64,000 nucleotides of DNA from positions 806,001 through 870,000 of the forward strand of contig NZ_FODC01000003.1 of assembly GCF_900110275.1 (NCBI RefSeq), read 5' to 3'. Each line of letters begins with the position of its first letter. Positions within the stretch are counted from its first letter, which is position 1. The DNA comes from Duganella sp. CF517. GTDB taxonomy: Bacteria; Pseudomonadota; Gammaproteobacteria; Burkholderiales; Burkholderiaceae_D. Made by a program: the position numbers and the translations under genes. The notes below the pieces were generated by a model, which saw only the letters and a list, made by a program, of their open reading frames with translations, had not been told where the DNA came from and did no database searches. This document shows positions 36,622 to 45,994 of this stretch, in pieces.

Positions 36622-38312
36622 CCCGTATCGCCACCCGTCCCTACCCTTACCGAGAATCCGAAATGCTGCGCCAGGGGGGCATCCACCCGGTGCTGGCGCG
36701 CCTGTACGCGGCGCGCGGCCTGACCGACATCAAGGATTTGTCGAGCGAGCTGGCGGCGATGATCCCGCCTTCGGGGCTGCTGCACATCGGCGCGGCGGCC
36801 GTCTTCCTGGCCGACGCCATCGCCGCCGGCAAGCGCATGGTCATCGTCGCCGACTACGACTGCGACGGCGCCACCGCCTGCGCGGTGGCGCTGCGCGGGC
36901 TGCGCGCCATGGGCGCCAACATCGACTTCATCGTTCCCAACCGCTTCGAGTACGGCTACGGCCTGACGCCGGAGATCGTGGAGCTGACCGCGCGCGAGAA
37001 GCAGCCCGACATCATCATCACCGTCGACAACGGCATCGCCAGCATCGACGGCGTGGCCGAAGCCAACCGGCGCGGCATCGAGGTGGTGGTCACCGACCAC
37101 CACCTGCCGGCCGACACGCTGCCCGCCGCGCGCGTGATCGTCAACCCGAACCAGCCAGAATGCGGCTTCCCGAGCAAACATATCGCCGGCGTCGGCGTGG
37201 TGTTCTACGTGCTGCTGGCCTTGCGCGCCGAGTTCCGCAAGCGCGGCGCCTACGAGACGCAGCCGCAGCCCAAGCTGGACAACCTGCTCGACCTGGTGGC
37301 GCTGGGCACCGTCGCCGACGTGGTGCGGCTGGACCCGAACAACCGCATCCTGGTGGCGCAAGGGCTCAAGCGCATGCGCGCCGGCCGCATGCACGCCGGC
37401 GTGGCCGCGCTGTTCCGCGTGGCCGGGCGCGAGCCGCGCACCGCCAGCCCGTTCGACCTCGGTTTCGCGCTCGGCCCGCGCCTGAACGCCGCCGGCCGCC
37501 TGGAAGACATGTCGCTCGGGATCGAATGCCTGATCACCGACGACGAGGGCCGCGCCTGGGAACTGGCGCAGCGCCTCAACGAGATCAACCTGAAACGGCG
37601 CGAGATCGAGGCCGAAATGCAGGACACCGCGCTGCTGCACCTCGACACCTTCGAACCGGCCAACAGCAGCACCATCTGCGTGTTCGACGAATCGTGGCAC
37701 CAGGGCGTGATCGGCATCGTCGCCTCGCGGCTCAAGGAAAAATTCTTCCGCCCGACGATCACCTTCGCGCCCGGCGCCGACGGCTGGATCAAGGGGTCGG
37801 GCCGCTCCATCCCCGGCTTCCACCTGCGCGACGCGCTCGACCTGGTCTACAAGAAGGCCCCGAGCCTGATCGACAAATTCGGCGGCCACGCGATGGCGGC
37901 CGGCCTGACCCTGCGCGCCGACGCCTTCGACGCCTTCGCCGCCGCCTTCGAGGAAGTGGGCCAGGCATGGCTGAGCAAGCAGCAGCTCGAGCGCATCGTC
38001 GAGACCGACGGCCCGCTGGAGGACGCCTACTACACCACCTCCTTCATCGACCTGATGGCCGGCCAGGTGTGGGGCCAGGGCTTCGCACCGCCGGTGTTTT
38101 GCGACGAATTCCGCGTGGTCAGCCAGCGCATCTTGAAAGAGCGCCACCTCAAACTGCTGCTGGAAAAGAACGGCGCCCGCTACGACGCCATCTGGTTCGG
38201 CCACGTCGATTCGCTGGGCGAGCGGGCCAAGGTCGCCTTCCGCCTGGACGCCAATGAATACAATGGCGTGACAAAAGTGCAACTGTTGGTGGAGCACGCC
38301 GAGCCAGCCTGA
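36618..38312 (+). CDS. recJ: Single-stranded-DNA exonuclease RecJ
   Basis: 564 residues; 5'-3' exonuclease in recombination and mismatch repair. DHH-phosphoesterase motifs are visible: IVADYDCDGATA, IITVDNGIAS, VVTDHHLP (the DHH), GVGVVFYVLLAL, the DHHA1 region with DESWHQGVIGIVASRLKE and GSGRSIPGFHLRDAL, then GGHAMAAGLTL, followed by a C-terminal OB-like domain. The start at 36618 overlaps the preceding stop; the frame extends further upstream but only as an out-of-frame overlap of that gene. Manganese or magnesium is the expected cofactor. Confidence 0.96.
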   Translation: MTRIATRPYPYRESEMLRQGGIHPVLARLYAARGLTDIKDLSSELAAMIPPSGLLHIGAAAVFLADAIAAGKRMVIVADYDCDGATACAVALRGLRAMGANIDFIVPNRFEYGYGLTPEIVELTAREKQPDIIITVDNGIASIDGVAEANRRGIEVVVTDHHLPADTLPAARVIVNPNQPECGFPSKHIAGVGVVFYVLLALRAEFRKRGAYETQPQPKLDNLLDLVALGTVADVVRLDPNNRILVAQGLKRMRAGRMHAGVAALFRVAGREPRTASPFDLGFALGPRLNAAGRLEDMSLGIECLITDDEGRAWELAQRLNEINLKRREIEAEMQDTALLHLDTFEPANSSTICVFDESWHQGVIGIVASRLKEKFFRPTITFAPGADGWIKGSGRSIPGFHLRDALDLVYKKAPSLIDKFGGHAMAAGLTLRADAFDAFAAAFEEVGQAWLSKQQLERIVETDGPLEDAYYTTSFIDLMAGQVWGQGFAPPVFCDEFRVVSQRILKERHLKLLLEKNGARYDAIWFGHVDSLGERAKVAFRLDANEYNGVTKVQLLVEHAEPA

Positions 38313-38343
38313 GGCGCCAAGCGCGGCACGATTCACTCCCCGA

Positions 38344-38378
38344 TTGCTATTCATCCGAAAAAGGAGTATAAGTACTCC
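38344..38378 (+). promoter_or_regulatory. Promoter with overlapping operator palindrome, toxin-antitoxin operon
   Basis: TTGCTA (38344-38349) and TATAAG (38367-38372) stand 17 bases apart as -35 and -10 elements. The -10 is embedded in the inverted repeat GGAGTA-TAAG-TACTCC (38363-38378), a natural operator for the antitoxin to repress its own transcription. GGAGG at 38385-38389 then serves the antitoxin ATG. Confidence 0.75.
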
Positions 38379-38393
38379 ATTAACGGAGGATCT

Positions 38394-38831
38394 ATGAATC
38401 TGACCTATGCTTACCCTCGCAGCCGCTTCGAGCCGACCGTCTTGGTGGACCTGAACGCCAAGGCCGAGCGCGAGCGGTTATCGAAATCGGCCCTCAAGGG
38501 CTTTTTCAAGCTCGCCGCCACGTGGCACGTGCGCGACGAGGACGCCCGCCAGCTGCTGGGCGGGCTGTCGAGCAGCGCCCTGTACGAATGGAAAAAGAAC
38601 CCGGAGCGCACGCTGGAGGTGGACTGTATCACCCGCATCTCCTACCTGCTGGGCATCTACAAGGCGCTGCACATCATCTACGGCGACAAGCTCGCCGACG
38701 AATGGGTCAACCTGCCCAACAACAACCAGATTTTTGAAGGCCGCACGCCGCTGGCGTACATGCTGGGCGGCGGCTTGCTGGCGATGCAAACCGTGCGTCA
38801 ATTATTAGATGCGCGCCGCGGGGGATTGTAA
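38394..38831 (+). CDS. Xre/MbcA/ParS-type antitoxin
   Basis: 145 residues of the MbcA/ParS/Xre (DUF2384-containing) antitoxin family: an N-terminal DNA-binding helical region (LSKSALKGFFKLAATWHV, ARQLLGGLSSSALYEWKK) and a C-terminal toxin-binding part (YLLGIYKALHIIYGDKLADEWVNLPNNNQIFEGRTPLAYML, here noted by its family features NQIFEG and TPLAYML). It neutralises the RES toxin and represses the operon through the palindrome at 38363-38378. The toxin starts at the next base after its stop. Confidence 0.92.
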   Translation: MNLTYAYPRSRFEPTVLVDLNAKAERERLSKSALKGFFKLAATWHVRDEDARQLLGGLSSSALYEWKKNPERTLEVDCITRISYLLGIYKALHIIYGDKLADEWVNLPNNNQIFEGRTPLAYMLGGGLLAMQTVRQLLDARRGGL

Positions 38832-39521
38832 GTGCCGGTCAGCCTGATTCCACCCCTTACCACGCTGCGCCAGTTCGACACTTGCCGTTTGCTGCCATCC
38901 AGGTTCGCCGACCTGGAGGATTCCGTGCTGTCGCCGCTGGCCGACAGCGACGACATGCTGCGCGACCTGTTCGACCTTGACAACGCCACCAATGCCCGCC
39001 TGCGCACGCAAAACGGCGGCTCGGCCGGCATCAACGTCGATGAACTGGTGTTCGGCGTGCCGAACTTCCGCATCGTCAACGCCGCCTTCACCTACGCGCA
39101 TCCGCAGGGCAGCCGCTTCAACGACGGCCGGCGCGGCGCCTGGTACTGCGCGTTCGACGTCGAGACCGCGCTGGCGGAAGTGAGTTTTCACAAGGCGGTG
39201 GAATACGCGGAGATCAACCGCTTCGACGACAGCGTGCAGTATCAGTGCATGCTGGCCGACTTCACCGCCACCTTCCACGACCTGCGCGGCCAGCCGCGCT
39301 ACAAGGCCTGCCTGTCGCCGGACAGCTACATCGAATCGCAGACACTGGCCGAACGCCTGCTCGACGGCGGCTCGCTCGGCATCATCTACCCGAGCGTGCG
39401 GCGCCCGAGCGGCACCAACCTGGCCTGCTTCCGCCCCGCGCTGGTGGGCAACGTGCGCAAAGGCGCCGCTTATCGCCTGACCTGGCAAGGCAGCCCGGAA
39501 CCGACCATCGACATTATTTGA
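38832..39521 (+). CDS. RES-domain toxin
   Basis: 229 residues from GTG 38832, immediately after the antitoxin stop. RES-domain features are the Arg in GSRFNDGRRGAWYCAFD, the Glu in TALAEVSFHKAVEY and the Ser in RRPSGTNLACFRPALV. RES toxins deplete cellular NAD+ and arrest growth. Length fits the family. The paired Xre-type antitoxin makes this a complete type II module, apparently intact. Confidence 0.92.
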   Translation: MPVSLIPPLTTLRQFDTCRLLPSRFADLEDSVLSPLADSDDMLRDLFDLDNATNARLRTQNGGSAGINVDELVFGVPNFRIVNAAFTYAHPQGSRFNDGRRGAWYCAFDVETALAEVSFHKAVEYAEINRFDDSVQYQCMLADFTATFHDLRGQPRYKACLSPDSYIESQTLAERLLDGGSLGIIYPSVRRPSGTNLACFRPALVGNVRKGAAYRLTWQGSPEPTIDII

Positions 39522-39533
39522 TTCATTTTTACC

Positions 39534-39863
39534 ATGCAAACCAAACCCGAAAACGACACCGAACTGCGCCTCAAAGTAAACCGCGAAACCGCGCGCCTGC
39601 CATGGAGCGAACTGCTCAAACACTTCGCCGCCGGTAACGTGGTGTGGATCGCCAACTCGCTCGACCTGGTCGATGTCGCCGTGCGCATCTCGCACGACGA
39701 CAAGGCCAATATCAGCCAATGGATGAACGCCGGCCTGCTGGCGCGCGTCAGCGACGAGCAGGCGCAGGGCTGGCTGGAAGCCAACGCCGAACTGTGGGCG
39801 GTCGTCGTCAGCCCGTTCATCCTCGTGCAGCAGGAAAAAGCGGTTCCAGCCAGCGTACACTAA
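39534..39863 (+). CDS. DUF2288-family protein
   Basis: 109 residues, cytoplasmic. Matches the DUF2288 pattern: an ELRLKVNRETARLPW opening, the ANSLDLVDVAVRIS segment, an ISQWMNAGLLARVSDEQA helix and LWAVVVSPFILVQQEK near the end. Function unknown. It starts 12 bp after the toxin and may ride on the same message, but family members usually occur away from toxin-antitoxin genes, so the linkage is probably positional. Confidence 0.82.
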   Translation: MQTKPENDTELRLKVNRETARLPWSELLKHFAAGNVVWIANSLDLVDVAVRISHDDKANISQWMNAGLLARVSDEQAQGWLEANAELWAVVVSPFILVQQEKAVPASVH

Positions 39864-39869
39864 GCCTCG

Positions 39870-41753
39870 TTAAAACTTGAAGCTGCCCGCGTCCAGGGTC
39901 AGCGTCCCGCCGCACGCCGGCGTCGTCGCTTCCCGATTGCCGCTGGCGGTGGACTGGTTACTCTCCCACACGGTGCTCACGCCGTACTTCATGAACTTGT
40001 ACTGGATCGCGGTCGCCGGCGGCAGCTGGAAGGTGCGCGACCACGGCACGTTGGCGCCGCTGCCTTCGATCGTCAGCTGGTTGCTGGTTCCCTGCACCCA
40101 GTTGCCCAGCTCCGCGCGGTTGCCGACCACATAAACGTTTTGTCCGACCACCGTGTTCGCGTTCGCCACGCGGAAGGTCACCGGCACCGTGGCGCACGTC
40201 CCTCCTCCTCCGCCGCCGCTACCGCCCACCTTCTGATTGATATGCAGCGCCACCGCCGGCACCACCGACCCGCCGTTGCCGGGAATGCTGACACTGATCA
40301 CGCCATTGCCGCCCACGGTGACGCTGTCGCCGGTGCAGGCGGTGCCCGCCGCGTTCAGCTGTCCGTGTACGACGTTGCAATAGGTCCCCGCCGGCAGCTG
40401 CGTTTGCAGCGATGCGTTCCACGCCGCGCCATCGTTGTTGATCGCGACGTAGCCTTTCGCGCCGCGGCCGAAGGCGATCTGGTTGCCGGTGCCGTTGGTG
40501 AAGTTGTCGACACCCTGGCCGGACGTGACCGCGCGGAAGGCGACCATGTTGGAGATGTCGCTCCAGCGGTGGATGAAGTCCCACTGCTGGTTGATCAGCG
40601 GCGCGCCGCCGGCGTCGAACGGGCTGGCGCCGGGCGGACCCTGATCGTAGCTGGTGAAGCGGTAGCCCGAGTGCAGCTGCGCCGCGCCGTAGGGCCACGC
40701 CAGCATGAAGATATTCGCCAGGTCATAGCGCTTGGTGCCCTGCGTGTCGTTGGGCGAACCTGGGACGTAATTGCTGGCCACCAGTGAGCTGTTGTTACGC
40801 TCCGTGTCCCAGTTGTTGACGAAGACCGTCGCCTTTTCGCTCGGGATGAAACCCCAGGTGCCGCCCCAATTGCCCGGCGTGCCCATGATGGTGCGGATCT
40901 GCGACAGGCTGGCGCCATTCTCGTTGCGGAACACGGCCTTGATCGCATACGTGTATTGGAACTCGTTGAGCGTGCCGCCCGCGAAGTAGCTCGATCTGAC
41001 CACATTGCTGTCGGGGATAACCTCCTGCGTGACCCACAGCGGCTCGCCGGACTTGGTGGTTTGCGTGACGCCGCTCATGATGGCCTGGATATCGGACGGC
41101 TGCATATGCTTGGCCGCGTCGAAGCGCAACCCGTCCACGCCCATGGCGACCAGTTTGTTCAAGTAGGTTTTCACCTGGCCTTGCACGTACGCGCCTTCCG
41201 TCTTCAGATCCGGCAGGCCGCTCAGGCGGCAGAACATCACGTTGTTGCGGTTACCCGGCGAACCGTAGTCGCCGCCGGCGATATCGCACGCCGGATGGAA
41301 ATCGCTGCCGCTGAAGAAGGGATACGTCAGCGATGTCGAATTCCAGGTCGAACCGTCGGTCGCGGTGCCGGCGCCCGCCGCCACGTGGTTCACCACCACG
41401 TCGGCGTAGATCCGCACCTTGGCCGCGTGGCACGTATTGACCATCGCCTGGAACTCGGCCTCGGTGCCCATATTACTCTTGAATGAATTGAAGTTGACCG
41501 GCTGATAGACATCCCACCAGGTCCCCAGGCTGGCCGCCGCCGTCGGCGGCGACACCTGCACCGCACCGTAACCCTGGGGGCCCAGCCAGTTGGTGCACTC
41601 CTTGGCGATGTCGTTCCACTTCCAGCGGAACATCTGCACCGAGGTATCCGGTGCGTTGAGCGCGGCATGTGCCGGCACGGCCATCAGGCCGCTCAACAAG
41701 CCTGCTGCGCAAAGGGATTTCATCAGACTGCGTTGTGTCGATTTGATCATCAT
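39870..41753 (-). CDS. Secreted alpha-amylase (GH13) with C-terminal CBM20
   Basis: 627 residues: signal peptide (to about 30, LCAAGLLSGLMAVPAHA), a GH13 (beta/alpha)8 barrel, a C-terminal beta domain, a Gly-rich linker (GGSGGGGGG near 518) and a starch-binding CBM20 (VTFRVANANTVVGQNVYVVG, LGNW). Catalytic residues: the nucleophile Asp in GLRFDAAKH, the acid Glu in WVTQEVIP and the third Asp in FVNNWDTERN. In the last motif the usual His is Trp. Two adjacent ATGs exist; the second (41750) has better spacing from AAGGA. Hydrolyses starch outside the cell. The upstream palindromes suggest sugar-responsive control. Confidence 0.94.
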   Translation of the reverse strand: MMIKSTQRSLMKSLCAAGLLSGLMAVPAHAALNAPDTSVQMFRWKWNDIAKECTNWLGPQGYGAVQVSPPTAAASLGTWWDVYQPVNFNSFKSNMGTEAEFQAMVNTCHAAKVRIYADVVVNHVAAGAGTATDGSTWNSTSLTYPFFSGSDFHPACDIAGGDYGSPGNRNNVMFCRLSGLPDLKTEGAYVQGQVKTYLNKLVAMGVDGLRFDAAKHMQPSDIQAIMSGVTQTTKSGEPLWVTQEVIPDSNVVRSSYFAGGTLNEFQYTYAIKAVFRNENGASLSQIRTIMGTPGNWGGTWGFIPSEKATVFVNNWDTERNNSSLVASNYVPGSPNDTQGTKRYDLANIFMLAWPYGAAQLHSGYRFTSYDQGPPGASPFDAGGAPLINQQWDFIHRWSDISNMVAFRAVTSGQGVDNFTNGTGNQIAFGRGAKGYVAINNDGAAWNASLQTQLPAGTYCNVVHGQLNAAGTACTGDSVTVGGNGVISVSIPGNGGSVVPAVALHINQKVGGSGGGGGGTCATVPVTFRVANANTVVGQNVYVVGNRAELGNWVQGTSNQLTIEGSGANVPWSRTFQLPPATAIQYKFMKYGVSTVWESNQSTASGNREATTPACGGTLTLDAGSFKF

Positions 41754-41799
41754 GTGTCCTTATCATTATGTTTGGGGAAATGCTGTCTCCCGCACAAAA

Positions 41800-41814
41800 T
41801 GTAGCAGAACTACA
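41800..41814. promoter_or_regulatory. Imperfect palindrome upstream of the amylase gene
   Basis: TGTAG-CAGAA-CTACA, 47 bp upstream of the amylase start codon. It shares the TGTAG half-site with the large palindrome at 41873-41898, suggesting two binding sites for one regulator. Confidence 0.5.
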
Positions 41815-41872
41815 GTAAACATCAACCGAAATATCAACATTTTTCTCCTGTTACGTCACAGGCTATTTACCT

Positions 41873-41898
41873 CGACTACAAATATATTTGTAGTCGAA
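41873..41898. promoter_or_regulatory. Perfect 26-bp palindrome, probable operator
   Basis: The left half TCGACTACAAATA is followed without a gap by its exact reverse complement. It is 120 bp upstream of the amylase start and 25 bp past the stop of the gene at 41923. The AT-rich centre and absence of a T-run argue against a simple terminator; a LacI/GalR-type or similar dimeric repressor site is likelier. Confidence 0.65.
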
Positions 41899-41922
41899 GT
41901 ACTGAGATGCCGGGGATGCGGT

Positions 41923-43947
41923 TCAAGGCGCGAACAAATACCCGCAACCCTGATCCACTGGATCGCGCGCCAATATCCGGTCATACAATCCAGAGTTTTC
42001 CGCGATGGTCCTTGCCACATCCTCCGGCAGCAGCAATCCGGCAGCAACCTGCCGCTGCGCCGCCGCCCGGACAGCCGCCACAAAATCATCCCGCGCCGGG
42101 TACCGCACCTCCAAACTAGGGCGAGGATCGCCCGCCGCGATCCGCTCCGCCTCGGTCCTCGCAAAGGGCACAAAACTGCCATCGAAACGCGACGTGGCCC
42201 AAGCAAACCCCGTCTCCGGCGACCGCAAGTTCCATCCCGTATGCGTCCCCAGAGGCGCCTGCAGCTCCACCAGCCCCACCCCGCCCCGGTCATTGCCGTC
42301 GGCATCGGGCGTCGGCACGCGCGTCTCGAATTCCTCGCCGCGCTTGACCGGCACCGCGCCGCCGATCAACCTGGGCTCGCGAAGATTCTGCTCCGGCGGC
42401 GTCAAACCCAATCCCTTCGGGAAGATCGCGCGGTAGTCCGCAACCGTCGTCAACGAACCGTCGGCCAGTTGGGGATAGGCGCTGTCCGGCGGCGGCTTGC
42501 CGTCGACCACCCACTGCTCCAGCCCCACGATCAAGGCCCGCATCGGCAAATAGTGATTGCTGGTGGAGACACAAGCGGTGAACGGCGCGCGCACGCGCGA
42601 ACGGCCGACATAATGCTGCGCGCCCATGAAACCATAGACACGCGCATTGTCCGACGGCGCGACATCGCGTGCGCCGTCCGTTGTGGTGGTGATCAGCGAA
42701 GCCCCACGATTCCAGTATTCCGTCGACGTATTCGCGTAAATCAGCTTCGGCAAATTCCCCTGTTTGTCCCGCGCCCGATCCAGCGTGGACGCGCTCTCGC
42801 CACTGACAGGGTCACGTGACGGAGCCGTGGTGAATGGAAAGGCATCCGCTGGATACTCATGCTCCTCCATCATCGACGGGTGACGCGTGGGCTGTACGAA
42901 GCGCCCATTAAACCCGGCAGAACCGCCGGCACCCGGCACTTGCAGATATGCGCCGCTGAAAGCCAGCCGCCCCGATTCATCCACATTCAGCCCGTCGTGC
43001 AGCATGCGGCCGATCACGCGGCCGGACTGGCTGATGCCAAACATGAGCACAGCCCTGGGCACCGACGCGCCCTCAAACGGCGTATCGCGGAAATAGGCCA
43101 GCAGATCGCGTATGCCTGCCAGCCCGGCGCCGGCGACGTAAGGGTCTTTCGCCACATAAGTCAATTCATAGATCGTATCCGGTTTGAAGCCGCCGTCCAA
43201 CCGCACGCGGCCAGGCCCGCCCTTCTTCTCCGGCGCGACGAAACTCCAGCTGCTGCGCGGGATCGGCTTGCGCTTATCGGCGGGCCGCGCGCGCTGGGTC
43301 AACTGCGCTTTGGGATCGCCAGGCTTGGCCGGCTCGTAGGTAAGGCCACGCTGGCCGGCGTAGACGGCGATGTCGGCCGGCGCGTTGACGGTGAATTCAT
43401 TTTGCACCTTGCCCTTGATGCCTTTGGCGACCGGCGGCGCAAACACCAACGGGCGCGCACCGGCAGCCTGCGGCGCCACGTCCCACGTCCAGGCGGAAAA
43501 CAGCAGCGAGTAACCGTGACGCATCAGGAAGCCGTCGCCCGCGTCGGCGGCGGTGGCCGGATCGTTGTTGACCGGGCTGCGGCCATTGACCTGGCCCATG
43601 ATCGCGATGCCGCCACGGTTGTTGACGTCATAGATCAAACTGGAGGGCTGGGCGCCGGTTGGCCGCAGCAGCACGAACTCGCTGGAGAAAACCACGCGAC
43701 CGCGCGCATCGCGTGGCGCGCGCTTCAAGTCCACGATGACGGCGTTGGACTTCGACGTGGGATCCAACGCGTAGTAGGCGACGCCCCGTATCTTTTCATA
43801 GGCGCCGGCCTCGCCGAAAGCCATCCCCGCCGCGAACGGCGTGCGCTCGATCACTTCGATACGCTCGACCGCCGCCCGCGCTGGTGCGCAGAGTGCCGCC
43901 ATGGCGGTCGTGGTTGCCAGCAGTGCCAGCCGGTGCCTGTAGATCAT
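41923..43947 (-). CDS. Exported alpha/beta-hydrolase-domain protein (Abhydrolase_10 type)
   Basis: 674 residues with a signal peptide (about 1-25, LLATTTAMAALCAPARA). The central part shows the DUF4347-like/Abhydrolase_10 family features: VERIEVIERTPFAAGMAFG near the mature start, YDVNNRGGIAI, the nucleophile elbow MFGISQSGR near residue 305, and MGAQHYVG with a downstream His. Substrate unknown; family members are large exported hydrolases in proteobacteria. The start has GGAGAGG about 12 bases upstream. It lies directly upstream of the amylase on the same strand, but the palindrome between them suggests separate control. Confidence 0.8.
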   Translation of the reverse strand: MIYRHRLALLATTTAMAALCAPARAAVERIEVIERTPFAAGMAFGEAGAYEKIRGVAYYALDPTSKSNAVIVDLKRAPRDARGRVVFSSEFVLLRPTGAQPSSLIYDVNNRGGIAIMGQVNGRSPVNNDPATAADAGDGFLMRHGYSLLFSAWTWDVAPQAAGARPLVFAPPVAKGIKGKVQNEFTVNAPADIAVYAGQRGLTYEPAKPGDPKAQLTQRARPADKRKPIPRSSWSFVAPEKKGGPGRVRLDGGFKPDTIYELTYVAKDPYVAGAGLAGIRDLLAYFRDTPFEGASVPRAVLMFGISQSGRVIGRMLHDGLNVDESGRLAFSGAYLQVPGAGGSAGFNGRFVQPTRHPSMMEEHEYPADAFPFTTAPSRDPVSGESASTLDRARDKQGNLPKLIYANTSTEYWNRGASLITTTTDGARDVAPSDNARVYGFMGAQHYVGRSRVRAPFTACVSTSNHYLPMRALIVGLEQWVVDGKPPPDSAYPQLADGSLTTVADYRAIFPKGLGLTPPEQNLREPRLIGGAVPVKRGEEFETRVPTPDADGNDRGGVGLVELQAPLGTHTGWNLRSPETGFAWATSRFDGSFVPFARTEAERIAAGDPRPSLEVRYPARDDFVAAVRAAAQRQVAAGLLLPEDVARTIAENSGLYDRILARDPVDQGCGYLFAP

Positions 43948-44011
43948 CCTGCGCCCCTCTCCGTTTGCAAACGCCTATCCTAGCAGACGTGGCGCGCAGG
44001 CGAGACAGCCG

Positions 44012-45085
44012 TTATGTGGGCGTATCGACGTCGTCCCAATCGCGGTCCTCGAATCGAACCAGCCAGTTCAACGCATGATGGCGCTCCTGCAAAACGCCGT
44101 CGTTCAAGCTTGCCGGCGCAGCATACTTCTTAAGCAGCGCCTGGCGAGTTGCCCAATGCTGACGATAGTGCAGATCCAGAGCGTCCAGAATCTCCGTCGC
44201 CGACCGCATTGCCGGCTGCTTGCGCAAGCCCTCGGTTCCGCGTTCGATGGCGGTGCGGGAGATGGATGACACGTCACAGATCGCATCCGCGAACGGCAGC
44301 GCATCCTGCAAACCCAGGGCCCACTGCAGCACCAGGATCGCCTCATAGCGCCACAAGTACTGCGTGATCTCCTGTTGCGTGGGCGCCTCCTGCGCCAGGA
44401 ACGCACGCTCCGCGTCGGACAGGCCGGCAAACGCCGGCGGAAAGCGTTGTTGAAGGTCGGCGGCGGCGATAGGCGTCTCGCCGCTCAGGGATTCCGCGCG
44501 GATCGCCACCACGAACAAGGCCAGCATCCTTCGCAGCACATCTTCGGGCGCGCGCAAGCGCAATTCCGGCTCCGACACGAGCGGCGGGAGGTCCGCCGGC
44601 ACAGTGACCCTGCGGGCGGCGAGCAGCTCGTCGCTTCGGGCCTTGCGCTGCCAGGCCTGCGGCGGATACGGCACCACGGCCTGTGGATCGCCATCGTCGC
44701 CGGCAGCGGGTAAAAGAATGCGTCCCTGTGGATCGCGCACGCTGCCGTCGGCCATGAATACGATGGCGTTGGCCGCCTTCGCCCACTCGGAGAAACCATC
44801 CATCGCTCCCTCCTCGACGGCCAAACTGACGTGCTGGCGCACGCGCTGGAGGTGGCGGATCACGTGGTAGCGCACACGCGTCATGTTGCCCTGGCCGGCG
44901 TCCGCCACGAAGTTCATGAAACCATTCAGATGCGGCTGCAATTCGGGATCGGACAGATCGCGGCGCGCGTTGAGCACATGCGCGAAATCGAGCTTGGGCG
45001 CGTCGGCCACCGTGCAGTAGGCGTTAAGCAGAATGTGGTGGCTGATGTCTTTCGCGGCGAAGAATTGTTTGATTCGGTTTAGCAT
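44012..45085 (-). CDS. DUF4272-family protein
   Basis: 357 residues, no signal peptide. The C-terminal half contains the DUF4272 core, recognisable from EITQYLWRYEAILVLQWALG and the following DAICDVSSIS, and an AILDALDLHYRQHWATR-like helix. The N-terminal half is variable. DUF4272 proteins have no known function and are often encoded with stress or phage-related genes, which is not the case here. It starts 14 bp upstream of an aldo/keto reductase on the same strand. Confidence 0.78.
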   Translation of the reverse strand: MLNRIKQFFAAKDISHHILLNAYCTVADAPKLDFAHVLNARRDLSDPELQPHLNGFMNFVADAGQGNMTRVRYHVIRHLQRVRQHVSLAVEEGAMDGFSEWAKAANAIVFMADGSVRDPQGRILLPAAGDDGDPQAVVPYPPQAWQRKARSDELLAARRVTVPADLPPLVSEPELRLRAPEDVLRRMLALFVVAIRAESLSGETPIAAADLQQRFPPAFAGLSDAERAFLAQEAPTQQEITQYLWRYEAILVLQWALGLQDALPFADAICDVSSISRTAIERGTEGLRKQPAMRSATEILDALDLHYRQHWATRQALLKKYAAPASLNDGVLQERHHALNWLVRFEDRDWDDVDTPT

Positions 45086-45099
45086 AAGTGATTGATCAT

Positions 45100-45939
45100 T
45101 TAACGCATGTCCAGCGCACGGCGACGGCGCGGCGGTGGAAACGCTCGGTCCAGCGCCGCCAGGTCTTCCGCGGCGAGGCGGATATCGGCGGCGGCGCGAT
45201 TAGCGCGCAAGTGTACAGGATCAACGGCCTTGGGGATGGCGATCACGCCTTCCTGATGCAGTACCCACGCCAACGCCACCTGCGCTGGCGTGACGCCATG
45301 CGCCTCGGCGACAGCCAGCAGGCCGGGATTGCCAAGCAGAGCCGCCTGTTCGCGGCCGGTCGACTCCAGCGGCGAATAGGCCATCACCGGCATACCTTGT
45401 TGGCGGCACCACGGCAGCAGATCGAACTCGATCCCACGCTTGATCAGGTTGTAGAGCACCTGATCGGTGGCCACGGCGCCGCAATCGACGGCGTCCTGCA
45501 TGCCCTCAAGGTCGAAGTTACTGACGCCGTACTCCTTGATCTTGCCGGCCTTCTTCAGCGCCTCGAAGGCGTCGAAGGTCTCGTCGAGCGCAAAGCATCC
45601 GGGCCAATGCAGCAGATAGAGATCGATGCAATCGACCTTCAGGCGTTTGAGGCTACGCTCGCAGGCCGCTTGCGTGCCTTCCAGGTTGGCGTTGTGCGGA
45701 TAAACCTTGGTGACCAGATAGACCTCGGACCGGCGGCCGGCGATCGCCTCGCCGACGACCAGCTCCGCGCCGCCCTCGCCGTACATTTCGGCGGTGTCGA
45801 TCAGCGTCATGCCCAAATCGAGCCCCAATTGCAGCGCACGAATCTCATCCTGTTTACGGGCCGGGTCCTCGCCCATGTTCCAGGTACCCTGACCGAGCGC
45901 CGGCACGCTACGGCCGGATGGAAAGCTGATTGTCTTCAT
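45100..45939 (-). CDS. Aldo/keto reductase
   Basis: 279 residues, a TIM-barrel NADPH-dependent reductase of aldehydes and ketones. The catalytic set is visible: Asp in [10 protein letters not shown], Tyr in MYGEG, Lys in VYLVTKVYP and His in YLLHWPG, and NADPH contacts in the C-terminal [15 protein letters not shown] region. Cytoplasmic. GAGGAG lies 8 bases before the ATG. Its upstream side is occupied by the left end of a RAYT element, which may affect its promoter. Confidence 0.93.
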   Translation of the reverse strand: MKTISFPSGRSVPALGQGTWNMGEDPARKQDEIRALQLGLDLGMTLIDTAEMYGEGGAELVVGEAIAGRRSEVYLVTKVYPHNANLEGTQAACERSLKRLKVDCIDLYLLHWPGCFALDETFDAFEALKKAGKIKEYGVSNFDLEGMQDAVDCGAVATDQVLYNLIKRGIEFDLLPWCRQQGMPVMAYSPLESTGREQAALLGNPGLLAVAEAHGVTPAQVALAWVLHQEGVIAIPKAVDPVHLRANRAAADIRLAAEDLAALDRAFPPPRRRRALDMR

Positions 45940-45994
45940 TGCAAACTCCTCGAAACCTGATCCCGCAAATCATACCGCACCAAAAAAAACCACG

